DNA of 64,000 nt, taken from positions 4,209,501-4,273,500 of the forward strand of contig NZ_CP087176.1 in the NCBI RefSeq assembly GCF_024748695.1, written 5' to 3'. The stretch is from Pseudomonas sp. B21-040. Lineage in GTDB: Bacteria > Pseudomonadota > Gammaproteobacteria > Pseudomonadales > Pseudomonadaceae. Below, piece by piece: positions 35,088 through 43,817 of the stretch. Under the pieces are notes generated by a model. That model saw only the letters and a program-made list of their open reading frames with translations. It had not been told where the DNA came from and ran no database searches. The position numbers were made by a program, and so were the translations under genes. Numbering within the stretch: the stretch's first letter is position 1; the number at the start of each line of letters is the position of its first letter.

Positions 35088-36500
35088 TCAGGCCTTGGTG
35101 CTGCGTACAACCGGCACCGCCACCACTGACTTCCTGGCCAGCAGATAGTAAAGAACACCCGGCACCACCAACCCGACGATCCAGGAAATATCCACCCCGC
35201 CGAGTTGCGCGACCATCGGCCCGGAGTAGAAATGCGTGTCGACAAAAGGCAGCTGGATCAATACGCCGCTGACGTACACGCTGATCCCCAACACGTTCCA
35301 GCGACCATAACGCCCCGCCGGGTCGGACAACGCCGGGATGTCGTAGCGCTCTTTATTGATGAAGTAGTAGTCCACCAGGTTGATCGCGCTCCACGGGGTG
35401 AAGAACGTCAGCAAGAACAGGATGAAGTACTTGAACGAATTCAGGAACGAGTACTGGCCGACCAGTGCGAGCGTGGTGGACGCCGCGACGATCAGCAGCA
35501 CAAACAGCATGCGCTGGCGGGCGGTGATTTCCAGGCGACTGCGAAAACCGCTGATGATGGTGGCCACGCACATGAAGCTGCCATAGGCGTTGAGTGTGGA
35601 CACGGTGACTTTGCCGAACACCACGCTCAGGTACAGCAATGATGCCATCACCCCAGTGCTGCCCAGGCCGACGATAGTCGCCACTTCGTGACCGCGGAAA
35701 TTGGCGCCGGCCAACGCGGCAGCGAACACGCCGAGCACCATGGAAGCCTGGGCGCCGAGTACGGTTCCCAGGCCGACGGCTGCGAAGGTTTTCCAGGACG
35801 ACGTTTTGCTCGGCAAGTAGCGCGAGTAGTCGGCCACGTACGGGCCGAACGCGATCTGCCAAGAGGCCGACAACGACACCGCCAGCAGGAATGTGCTCCA
35901 ACCGAAGTGGCGGTTTTCCAGGAGCAGGCCGATGTCGTTGAGGGTCATCAACCGAGTAAACAGGTAAGCGAAGGCGATGATGCCGAGCACGCTCGCTACC
36001 CGTCCGACCAGGTGAATCACCCGGTAGCCGAAGATCGTCAGGAACGCGATGCAAGCAGCAAATATCAGGATGCCGGTGCTGTCACTGACACTGATCAACT
36101 GGGCAATCGCCTGCCCCGACAGGACCGCGCCGGTCGCGCTGAAACCGAGGTACATCAGGCACACCAGCACAATCGGGATCGCCGCGCCGTAGACCCCGAA
36201 TTGCACACGGCTGGAGATCATCTGCGGCAGCCCAAGCTTCGGTCCCTGAGCGGCGTGCAGCGCGACAACTGCACCGCCGAGCAATTGGCCGATCAGCAAG
36301 CCGATCAACGACCAGAACACATCACCGCCCAACACCACGGCCAGCGCCCCGGTGACAATCGCGGTGATTTGCAGGTTGGCACCCAGCCACAGGGTGAACT
36401 GGCTGTAGAGGCTGCCATGACGCTCGGCCTCGGGAATGTAATCGATCGAGCGTGTCTCGATCAGGGGACTTCGTTGCTGACTATCGCGGACCTGGGTCAT
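35088..36500 (-). CDS. NCS1-family permease
   Basis: A 470-residue membrane transporter with about 12 helices, related to CodB and hydantoin/purine permeases. SIDYIPEAER precedes the membrane core, and AAQGPKLGLPQMISSRVQFG is the NCS1 signature. The start at 36500 follows GAAGAG with an AATAAAAATA spacer, close to the leader of the aldehyde dehydrogenase at 2161. It lies downstream of the amidohydrolase lipoprotein and LuxR genes on the same strand, with the second 131-bp repeat in between. Substrate unknown; an amide or ureide that feeds the amidohydrolase is plausible. Confidence 0.9.
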   Translation of the reverse strand: MTQVRDSQQRSPLIETRSIDYIPEAERHGSLYSQFTLWLGANLQITAIVTGALAVVLGGDVFWSLIGLLIGQLLGGAVVALHAAQGPKLGLPQMISSRVQFGVYGAAIPIVLVCLMYLGFSATGAVLSGQAIAQLISVSDSTGILIFAACIAFLTIFGYRVIHLVGRVASVLGIIAFAYLFTRLMTLNDIGLLLENRHFGWSTFLLAVSLSASWQIAFGPYVADYSRYLPSKTSSWKTFAAVGLGTVLGAQASMVLGVFAAALAGANFRGHEVATIVGLGSTGVMASLLYLSVVFGKVTVSTLNAYGSFMCVATIISGFRSRLEITARQRMLFVLLIVAASTTLALVGQYSFLNSFKYFILFLLTFFTPWSAINLVDYYFINKERYDIPALSDPAGRYGRWNVLGISVYVSGVLIQLPFVDTHFYSGPMVAQLGGVDISWIVGLVVPGVLYYLLARKSVVAVPVVRSTKA

Positions 36501-36588
36501 TATTTTTATTCTCTTCAAAGGTAAAAGGCATCCACACAATCCAATGTGGGCATGGGTAATGCCGAACAGCTAAGCCATGACGCGATCC

Positions 36589-36719
36589 GTAGCAGCTGAC
36601 GAAGCCTGCGTCCGGCTGCGCAGCAGTCGTTAAACCTGAGTTTGCGTTCTTCCTGAAACACCGCATCGTCTGATTTCACGACTGCTGCGCAGCCGGACGC
36701 AGGCTTCGCCAGCTGCTAC
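36589..36719. repeat. 131-bp inverted repeat element, copy 2
   Basis: Arms GTAGCAGCTGACGAAGCCTG (from 36589, continuing through CGTCCGGCTGCGCAGCAGTC) and its inverted complement ending CCAGCTGCTAC (to 36719) flank a loop. Same length and arm sequence as 478-608, but a different loop. It lies between the amidohydrolase and permease genes. Confidence 0.8.
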
Positions 36720-36773
36720 AGACATTGCGTTACAGCAAAAATTGCTTAGCTGATCGGCATTAGCCGGCATGGG

Positions 36774-38621
36774 CTATTTTTGTTGTTCGGTCATGGCCAC
36801 TTGTCCCGCGAACGGTGCCTTGGCCCACACCACCTTGCCGCCGACTACCGTCATCAGCACCGAGTTACGGGCCAACTCGTCCTCGGGCACTTGCATGAAG
36901 TTTTTGTCGAGCACGATCACGTCAGCAAACTTGCCGACCTCGACCGAACCCACGACTTTCTCCAGTTTCAGTTGCTCGGCGGCGTTGACCGTGATGGTGC
37001 GCAGTACCTCGGCACGCGACAGCGCCGGGGCGGCGTTGAGTCGGCCGGCGTACTTGGGGCCATAGCTGTGCGGGTTCAGCGGGTCGCCTGAACGGGTGAC
37101 ACCGATCTTCAGCGCCAGGAACTCATCGAGCGGGTCAACCGGCCAGTCGCTGCCATACGCCACACGGCCGCCAGCGCGGGCGATGCTGCCCGACGGCTCC
37201 ATGCGGGCAAAACGCGCAGGGCCGAGGTGATCGCTGGTGCCGTCGACTGTGGACGGCGCCTGCTGCGCCCATTGGAAGGACATGTTGGCGGTCACGTCGA
37301 GCGCCTTGAAACGTCCGTAGTCGGCGGGGTCCACGGACTCGTTGTGAGTAATGGCCGGGCGAAAGCCGTTGCCGGGCAATTGCTGGCGCACGTATTCGAT
37401 GCCGTCGAGCGAGTCACGCACGGCGCGGTCTCCGGTGGCGTGCAGGTGCGGGTCGAGACCGGCCTGCACGGCTTGCAACAGCAGCGGCTTGAGCACTTGC
37501 GGCGGGAAATACAGCTCGCCGACGTTTTTGCCCGGCGCCCATTTCGGCGCCTTGTCGGTGCCGGCGTTGTGCAGGTACGGCGCCAACATCGCACCGGTGT
37601 CCGCCGGGGCATTGATGATGCCGTCCATGAACAATTTGACGTGACGCATGCTCACACCCGGCGCGACGTTGGCTTCGCCCTGATCGTAGGTGGCGGCCAT
37701 TGCCTTGGCCTCAGCGATGGTCTTGGCCGGATCCGCCGCTGCCGCAGCCGGGTCCAGTTTGATCGCCAGCAAGGCCCGCGCGGTCAGTTCACCCGACTGC
37801 TGCAACGTGGTGAACGCCTTGCCATTCTCCGGCCCCGACAAGGCATCGAAGAAACTGGTGATGCCCTGCTGGCGCATGGCATCGAGCGCGGCGCGGGTCT
37901 GGTTGAGTTTTTCTGCGTCGGTGGCGGGTGGCACCACGGCGGCCATGGCATCGGCAGCGCCGTCTTCGCAGATGCCGGTCGGGTTGCCGGCGCTGTCGCG
38001 CACGTACTTGCCGTCACCTGGATTGGCCGTGTGCTTGTTGATGCCGGCGACCGCCAGGCCGCGAGAGTTGGTCAGCACGGTATGGAAATCGGTGGAGCGG
38101 ACCTGAATCGGCCGATCCGTCTTGAGTGCGTCCAGCGTCGACTTGTCAGGGTCACCGTCGAGGCCATCCATGCCCATGCGATCCCAGCTGCCCACTTCAA
38201 GCCAGACATCGGGGCCCTTGCCCTTGTCGGCATCCAGGCATGCCTGAATGGTTTCCTGGAACACCTTGCGGGTCATGGTCTGATATTTCAGGTCGCACAA
38301 GGTCATGGCGCGGCCGCCGTCCCCCGGGTGCATGTGCGCATCAATGAAGCCCGGCATCAGCATGCGCCCCGCCAGATCGATCAGCTGCGTTTGCTGGCCG
38401 ATGTACGAGGCCGCCCCTTCGTCGTTACCGACATAGACAATCTTCCCGCCCGTGATGGCGATCGCTTGCTGCACCGAATTCTGCCCATCGACGGTGTAGA
38501 CATAACCGTTGCGCATGACCATGTCGGCCGGATGGGAACCCTGCGTCTGACACCCCACCAACGCCATACCGGACACTGCGGTTGTCGCCGCCATGGCGAT
38601 AAAAAGCCTGGAAAATTTCAA
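36774..38621 (-). CDS. YtcJ-like amidohydrolase, predicted lipoprotein
   Basis: A 615-residue metal-dependent amidohydrolase. A TTG start at 38621 preceded by AGAGGTG gives MKFSRLFIAMAATTAVSGMA followed by LVGC, a lipoprotein signal, so the enzyme is membrane-tethered outside the cytoplasm. DAHMHPGD (about residue 100) begins the metal site, and HATGDRAV and YGSDWPVDPLDE follow as in YtcJ enzymes. Cytosolic YtcJ proteins are more common. The substrate is unknown. LuxR upstream and an NCS1 permease downstream suggest cleavage outside the membrane and import of the product. Confidence 0.85.
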   Translation of the reverse strand: MKFSRLFIAMAATTAVSGMALVGCQTQGSHPADMVMRNGYVYTVDGQNSVQQAIAITGGKIVYVGNDEGAASYIGQQTQLIDLAGRMLMPGFIDAHMHPGDGGRAMTLCDLKYQTMTRKVFQETIQACLDADKGKGPDVWLEVGSWDRMGMDGLDGDPDKSTLDALKTDRPIQVRSTDFHTVLTNSRGLAVAGINKHTANPGDGKYVRDSAGNPTGICEDGAADAMAAVVPPATDAEKLNQTRAALDAMRQQGITSFFDALSGPENGKAFTTLQQSGELTARALLAIKLDPAAAAADPAKTIAEAKAMAATYDQGEANVAPGVSMRHVKLFMDGIINAPADTGAMLAPYLHNAGTDKAPKWAPGKNVGELYFPPQVLKPLLLQAVQAGLDPHLHATGDRAVRDSLDGIEYVRQQLPGNGFRPAITHNESVDPADYGRFKALDVTANMSFQWAQQAPSTVDGTSDHLGPARFARMEPSGSIARAGGRVAYGSDWPVDPLDEFLALKIGVTRSGDPLNPHSYGPKYAGRLNAAPALSRAEVLRTITVNAAEQLKLEKVVGSVEVGKFADVIVLDKNFMQVPEDELARNSVLMTVVGGKVVWAKAPFAGQVAMTEQQK

Positions 38622-38775
38622 CTGCCTCACCTCTGTTTTTATAGTTTTCGAAGTGGCCCGAACAGCCTGCGCACAAGCCCTTGATATGCAGGGCATACCC
38701 TATAGCGCGCGGCGGTTATATGGACCTCTGCAAATGAGGAGGGGTCAGTGATTGATCAGGCGAAATCGGGGGGCG

Positions 38776-39789
38776 TCACGGTGATTCGCGGCGTGCCTGC
38801 ACTGACAGGACAGACCCCAACTCGATCTTGCTCTTCACCCCGAGTTGCAAATAGCAGTTGCGCAGATAGGTGCGCACGGTCGAGGGGCTCAAGCCCAGGA
38901 TCCTGGCAATTTCCTTGTAGGAGTGCCCGGCGGCGAACAGCATCGCCGCCGTTCGTTCGCGTGGGGCCAGTACTGCCCCGCGCGACTGCGCTTCGAGAGA
39001 CAGAATGACGTGCTCGGCATTCGGGGTGAGGGTCAGCGCACACCGCCCGAGACGCATGACACACGGTGCCTTTTGCAGTTGCGCGATCACGGGCGCGGGC
39101 AGCATTGAACCGTGCCACCCCGCCACCTCGCGCTGAATGACAGCGCAGAGATTGGCGCCCACGTACAGCAGCGTGCCGTCCAGCCGCGCGACCCCGAAGT
39201 CGCTGGCGCCGTTACCGGTGTCGAAGCGAATCATGTCTTGCACCTGGAATCGCCATAACTGCAACAGGTGGTCGCAGAACGCTGAAAACAACGCGGCTTC
39301 ACTGTCGTTGAATCCGGGGGCGTGTGCACCGCGATAGAGGCAGACAAAAAACATCAAGCCGCTTTCGGGCAGCTCGAAGGTGATGCACATCGGGTGGTAG
39401 AGGTCGTGACGGCGAGCGAATGCGTCGACCTCTTCATCGGGATCGGTGAACCCGCTGTCGCGCACCACTTCGCCGGGCTGGTTCAAGGTGTCATGGGAAA
39501 ACTTGTCGCTGCCCGCACTCTTGTGCCATTCAGCAGCAAACGATTCAGGCAGGTCGATGCGCCCGTGCATCCAGCTTTTGGGCGCCACGTTGGCGTGCGA
39601 CGTGGACATCTCGCCCCACCAGGCGGAAGCAAATGGCACCAGTTGGCGAAAGGCTTGCAGTCCGTCTTCGATGAATTGCGAGGCACCACGCTCCCGAGCC
39701 AGCCGCCCGAGGTGCAACACACAACGATTGAATGCCTTGAGCATCGCCATCGACGGTGTGCCGCCGAGCTCTACACCCTCCTCCATCAT
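38776..39789 (-). CDS. LuxR-type transcriptional regulator
   Basis: A 337-residue protein with a C-terminal LuxR helix-turn-helix (APRERTAAMLFAAGHSYKEI, then ILGLSPSTVRTYLRNCY, about 275-315). The long N-terminal part (FASAWWGEMST, GLMFFVCLYRG) resembles a GAF/PAS-like sensor without a receiver domain. It is in tandem before the amidohydrolase lipoprotein (154-base gap) and is the only regulator there. ATG 39789 or ATG 39750 (MAMLKAFNRC) could be the start. Confidence 0.82.
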   Translation of the reverse strand: MMEEGVELGGTPSMAMLKAFNRCVLHLGRLARERGASQFIEDGLQAFRQLVPFASAWWGEMSTSHANVAPKSWMHGRIDLPESFAAEWHKSAGSDKFSHDTLNQPGEVVRDSGFTDPDEEVDAFARRHDLYHPMCITFELPESGLMFFVCLYRGAHAPGFNDSEAALFSAFCDHLLQLWRFQVQDMIRFDTGNGASDFGVARLDGTLLYVGANLCAVIQREVAGWHGSMLPAPVIAQLQKAPCVMRLGRCALTLTPNAEHVILSLEAQSRGAVLAPRERTAAMLFAAGHSYKEIARILGLSPSTVRTYLRNCYLQLGVKSKIELGSVLSVQARRESP

Positions 39790-40012
39790 CTTGATCCCGT
39801 TGGTTTTTCGCCGACCATGCCACAGCGGTCGCGATGGCGTCCAGCAGCCCTGTATTCATGCGCCATCCGGCAACAGTGTTTGTCTTGCGAGCCGCTGTTT
39901 GGGGGTTGGACAAACCCCTAGCATCGTCCCTACCCGATGAGCATTCAGCCTGTGCTCACAGGAAGCAAAGGGATGATCAATCCGGTCATCCTCAAACGAT
40001 ACGGTGAACACC

Positions 40013-40276
40013 ATGAACCTTTCGAAAATCGCAATCCTGCTGGCGTTTGCCAGTGCCGGAACACAGGCTTGGGCCGACGATAGCGCTTCAACTACCAGGC
40101 TCTCGGTTGAAACCTATACCTACGCCACTCAACTGGACATCAAACGGGTGATTAGCGTGAGCGACGTCGGAGACCAATGCGGCCCGGGGCCCGCGCAAAT
40201 GACGTATGAAGACTCCCACGGTCAACAACACGTCCTTCAATATCAAGTGATGGGCACCGGGTGTTCAAACGGTTGA
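40013..40276 (+). CDS. DUF2790 secreted small protein
   Basis: An 87-residue protein with a signal peptide (MNLSKIAILLAFASAGTQAW). The mature part has the DUF2790 pattern YTYATQLDIKRVISVSDVGD, a Cys pair (DQCGPG and TGCSNG) and MTYEDSHGQQH. Function unknown; the family is common in Pseudomonas. A related gene lies at 53877-54125. The start ATG at 40013 is preferred to GTG 40004. Confidence 0.85.
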   Translation: MNLSKIAILLAFASAGTQAWADDSASTTRLSVETYTYATQLDIKRVISVSDVGDQCGPGPAQMTYEDSHGQQHVLQYQVMGTGCSNG

Positions 40277-40327
40277 GACAGGTGCAGGCGATGGAGGGTC
40301 GACACTCCATACCGACGGCACTGGCGA

Positions 40328-41266
40328 CTATCTGCTGATTGCCGAGCCGACGATTTTTTCATCTGAGGCCAGCAAGACCGGAATGTAGTGTTTAAGAAAC
40401 TCTACCCAGGTTTTTATTTTCGCATCGACGAACTTTCGTGACGGGTAAATGGCGAAGACATTCAGCTCTTCAAAGTGATACTCAGGCAGCACCCGCACCA
40501 ACGTCCCCGCTTTCAAACCCTCTACTGCAGAAGCAATCGGTTGAATCCCGATGCCCATCCCTTGAGTAATGGCAACCGTCATCGCATCGGCCGTGTTGAC
40601 GTGAAAGGGAGACAACGGCGTACTCACTGTCACCACGCCTTCAGGCCCTTCAAATACCCAGTTCTCAGTCGGCATCACGGTATTCACGATCCGCAGGCAA
40701 TCATGTTCGCCCAGTGAGTCGGGCGCGTCAGGGATGCCGCGTTTTTTCAGGTACGCGGGCGAGGCGCACAGGATGCTGTAGGTAATGCCCAGCCTCTGCG
40801 CGACAAACCCGGAATCGGGCAGATCCCGTGCCAACACAATCGACATGTCATAGCCCTCCTCCAGCAAATCAGGCAGCCGATTGGTCAGGGTCAAATCGAA
40901 CATCACCGATGGGTGGGTTTCTCTGTATTTGGCGATGGCGTTGATCACGTAGTGATTGCCAATGGCGGACATCGCATGAATCTTGAGGCGGCCCATGGGC
41001 CTGATTTTCGCCGTCCCGGCTTCCTCATCGGCATCACGCATCTCGTCGATGATCTTCTCGCAGCGTTGCAAATAGCGCAGCCCCGCCTCGGTCAGGGCCA
41101 GGCGCCGGGTCGTGCGGTTGATCAGGCGTGCCTGCAACCTGGCCTCCAGGCTGGAGACGGCTTTGGAAATATGGGTGGTCGTGGTGTCCAGCGTCTTGGC
41201 CGCCGCCGTAAAGCTGCCGCTTTGGGCAACGGCTATGAAACATCGCATGGTCTGGAAAACGTCCAT
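40328..41266 (-). CDS. LysR-family regulator
   Basis: A 312-residue LysR protein of the DNA-binding type often linked to reductases: MDVFQTMRCFIAVAQSGSFT with helix-turn-helix THISKAVSSLEARLQARL and NRTTRRLALTEAG. It lies downstream of the aldo/keto reductase on the same strand (77 bases). The target may be that reductase or an unlinked gene. Confidence 0.86.
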   Translation of the reverse strand: MDVFQTMRCFIAVAQSGSFTAAAKTLDTTTTHISKAVSSLEARLQARLINRTTRRLALTEAGLRYLQRCEKIIDEMRDADEEAGTAKIRPMGRLKIHAMSAIGNHYVINAIAKYRETHPSVMFDLTLTNRLPDLLEEGYDMSIVLARDLPDSGFVAQRLGITYSILCASPAYLKKRGIPDAPDSLGEHDCLRIVNTVMPTENWVFEGPEGVVTVSTPLSPFHVNTADAMTVAITQGMGIGIQPIASAVEGLKAGTLVRVLPEYHFEELNVFAIYPSRKFVDAKIKTWVEFLKHYIPVLLASDEKIVGSAISR

Positions 41267-41343
41267 CGTTTTCGCCTCAGCGCAAGATTGATGTGCAGGA
41301 ATAATAGCGCCGGCCAGGCATCAGGCCGGCACTTTGGCGTGCA

Positions 41344-42294
41344 TTACTTTTGGCGCGGGATGAATCCGGGGACACCCGTTTCCACGACCGAGTTGAAGCG
41401 CACCCGGGTCGTAATATCGTCCTGAATTTCACGCATGGCCCGATGCGGCAACGTGGAAAGATCAAAGTTTTCCTGGATATGGCTCAGTGTTGCAGAGGTG
41501 GTCAGAAACGCCACGCCACGCTGTACCGACCAGGCCAACGCGACTTGCGCCGGGGTTTTCTGCACGTGTTTTGCGATGCCGGTAATCACCGGGTCTTCGA
41601 GTACGGCAGGCTCCATGCCGTGGCCGAGTGGGGCAAACGCGAGGACGATAATTCCATGTTGCTTGCAAAACTCCAGCAGCTCCCATTCCGGCAGATACGG
41701 ATGGGCTTCCACCTGCACCACGGCAGGTTTGATCCGCGCCACTTCGACAATCTTCTGAAGCGCCGGCAAAGTGATGTCGGACAAACCGATGGTCTTGCAG
41801 CGTCCTTCATCCACCAGGCGTTCAAGGGCCTGCCAGGTTTCGATCAGCGTCACGCCCCCGTCATAAATGATGTGGCCGTAGATGTCCCTTGGGTCCTGGT
41901 CATCGCCGGGCTGAAAGGCAAAAGGCGTATGGATCAGATAGCAATCGATGTAATCCACCTGAAGCCGTCGGCAACTGGCCTCGAACGCCGGCAATACGCG
42001 CTCCGGACGGTGGTTGGTGTTCCACAGCTTGGTGGTGATGAACAAATCCTCGCGCCGGGCTTTGCCCGTGTCGAGGAACGCTTTGATCGCCACGCCCACG
42101 CCCTCCTCGTTTCGATAACGCTCGGCGCAATCGAAATGACGAAAGCCTGTTTCCAGCGCGTGAGTGACGGCTTGGGTGGTAACGCTGAGGTCCCGGAACA
42201 ATGTGCCGAACCCAACGGCTGGCATCGCTACCGATCCATGATTGAGCGCAAATTTTGTTTCGCGAAGTTCATCGTGAAAGGCTTCATATGACAT
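41344..42294 (-). CDS. Aldo/keto reductase
   Basis: A 316-residue NADPH-dependent reductase with the (beta/alpha)8 fold. The tetrad is visible: Asp (FDCAERYRNE), Tyr in ERYRNEEGV, Lys in TKLWNTNH and His in YLIHTPF. It converts aldehydes or ketones to alcohols; the substrate is unknown. The start at 42294 follows GGAG. It ends an apparent minus-strand run behind the efflux operon (32-base gap to the OMF gene) and may be cotranscribed with it. Confidence 0.9.
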   Translation of the reverse strand: MSYEAFHDELRETKFALNHGSVAMPAVGFGTLFRDLSVTTQAVTHALETGFRHFDCAERYRNEEGVGVAIKAFLDTGKARREDLFITTKLWNTNHRPERVLPAFEASCRRLQVDYIDCYLIHTPFAFQPGDDQDPRDIYGHIIYDGGVTLIETWQALERLVDEGRCKTIGLSDITLPALQKIVEVARIKPAVVQVEAHPYLPEWELLEFCKQHGIIVLAFAPLGHGMEPAVLEDPVITGIAKHVQKTPAQVALAWSVQRGVAFLTTSATLSHIQENFDLSTLPHRAMREIQDDITTRVRFNSVVETGVPGFIPRQK

Positions 42295-42325
42295 GTCTTG
42301 ACTCCACTCTCTCTGGCCGCAGCCG

Positions 42326-43798
42326 TTACTGATATGAACGTTTCGGTGCTTCACGACTGGCCACCCGTTGCTCGAAAACGCCAACGGAATTGCCGCCGAG
42401 CGCCACAAACAACTGAACGGTGTCGAGGTACTGGGCGGTCTTCACCCGGATGTGCCAGAGCAACGCCTGCTCATAGGCGCGCTCTGCTTCCAGCACCTGG
42501 AGAATGCTGTTTTCGCCTTGGGCATACGCTTGCTGGTTCAAGCGAAAACTACTGTCGGCGGCACGTAAGGCGTCCTCCTGGGCCAGGTTTGCCTCGGCGT
42601 CATGGTTGATGGCTTGCAGCGTGTCGGCGACCTGACCGAACGATGTGATGACGGTTTGCTGGTAGTCAGCGAGCGACGCGTTGTAGCCGTCGACCGCCGC
42701 CTGGCGCTCAGCCTTGAGTGTGCCGCCATTGAAGATCGGCCCCGCCACCCCGGCGGCGAACCCCCACAGTGCGGCACCGCCATTGCCGGATGCCGACTGT
42801 GCGAGAAACGCTGTCAGCTCCACGTGGGGATAGAGGCTGGCGGTCGCGACACCGACGGCGGCACTGGCCATGTGCAGTTGCGCTTCGGCTTGCAGCACGT
42901 CCGGCCGGGTGTGGGCCATTTCCGAGGGCAAACTGACCGGCACGCCCGACGGCAAGGCAAACTCGCCAAGGTCGAAGTCCGGTGCAATCCAGTCGGCCGG
43001 GCCTTTGCCCGTCAGAATCGACAACGCATGCCGGGCCGAATCGCGCTGTTGAGCGAGGGGCGGCAGCAGCGTGCGGTCCTGTGCAAGCCGGGTTTCGGCC
43101 AGCGACACATCGATCTGCGTGGTGGCGCCATTGGCATGCGCCATGCGCACCAGTTCGAGGTTCTTGGTGTCATTGGCCAACAGTTTTTCCACGGCTTGCA
43201 TCTGCGCGTTGGCAGAGGCCATCAACAAAGCCTGGCTGGCGACATTTCCCGTCAGGGTGAGGTACGCCGCTTCGTAGCGATGTTTCTGGAAGGCTGTCAG
43301 CGCTTCCTGCTGTTCGACCTGTCGCTTGTTATCGCCGAACACGTCCAGGTCAAAACCAACCCGTGGACCGATGGCATAGAAGTTCGAGACAACCGGCTCC
43401 GGCCCGTTGTGGGTGCGTACGCGACCGGCCTGAGCGCCGAAATCGACCTGCGGATACAGCGCACCTTGCGCCGCTGCAACGGACGACGCGGCCTGGCGGA
43501 TCGTGGCATCGGCAGCCACGAGTTCAAGATTGCCGTCGATGGCCCGGCGCACTACCTGATCGAGTTTTGGTGAGCGAAACGCAGACCACCAATCGCCAGT
43601 GACCTTCTTGCCCAGATCAATGTTGCCGCTCTGGCCAAGACGCTGCTCGGCCTGTTGGTCAAAGTGCTGCGACTGGCTGGGTGGCGGCATCTGATAATCA
43701 GGGCCAACCGCACAGGCGGACAGGAACATCAGCACCGACACTGCGCCAAACGTGGTTTTCAACGGCTGTGCATTGATGAAGCGCGCATTGGATTTCAT
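42326..43798 (-). CDS. NodT-family outer-membrane efflux lipoprotein
   Basis: A 490-residue TolC-like outer-membrane factor. The signal MKSNARFINAQPLKTTFGAV continues to lipobox LSAC, and AVGPDYQ is the typical mature start of the NodT family, with two long coiled-coil repeats. It forms the exit channel of a tripartite pump with the EmrA- and EmrB-like proteins. The start follows GGAG, 19 bases after the transporter stop. Confidence 0.92.
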   Translation of the reverse strand: MKSNARFINAQPLKTTFGAVSVLMFLSACAVGPDYQMPPPSQSQHFDQQAEQRLGQSGNIDLGKKVTGDWWSAFRSPKLDQVVRRAIDGNLELVAADATIRQAASSVAAAQGALYPQVDFGAQAGRVRTHNGPEPVVSNFYAIGPRVGFDLDVFGDNKRQVEQQEALTAFQKHRYEAAYLTLTGNVASQALLMASANAQMQAVEKLLANDTKNLELVRMAHANGATTQIDVSLAETRLAQDRTLLPPLAQQRDSARHALSILTGKGPADWIAPDFDLGEFALPSGVPVSLPSEMAHTRPDVLQAEAQLHMASAAVGVATASLYPHVELTAFLAQSASGNGGAALWGFAAGVAGPIFNGGTLKAERQAAVDGYNASLADYQQTVITSFGQVADTLQAINHDAEANLAQEDALRAADSSFRLNQQAYAQGENSILQVLEAERAYEQALLWHIRVKTAQYLDTVQLFVALGGNSVGVFEQRVASREAPKRSYQ

Positions 43799-43817
43799 GA
43801 GGCAAACTCCACGAAAA

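Noticed and set aside
37227..38684. Plus-strand open frame of 485 codons
   Set aside because: Antisense to the amidohydrolase lipoprotein; its composition is typical of a shadow frame.
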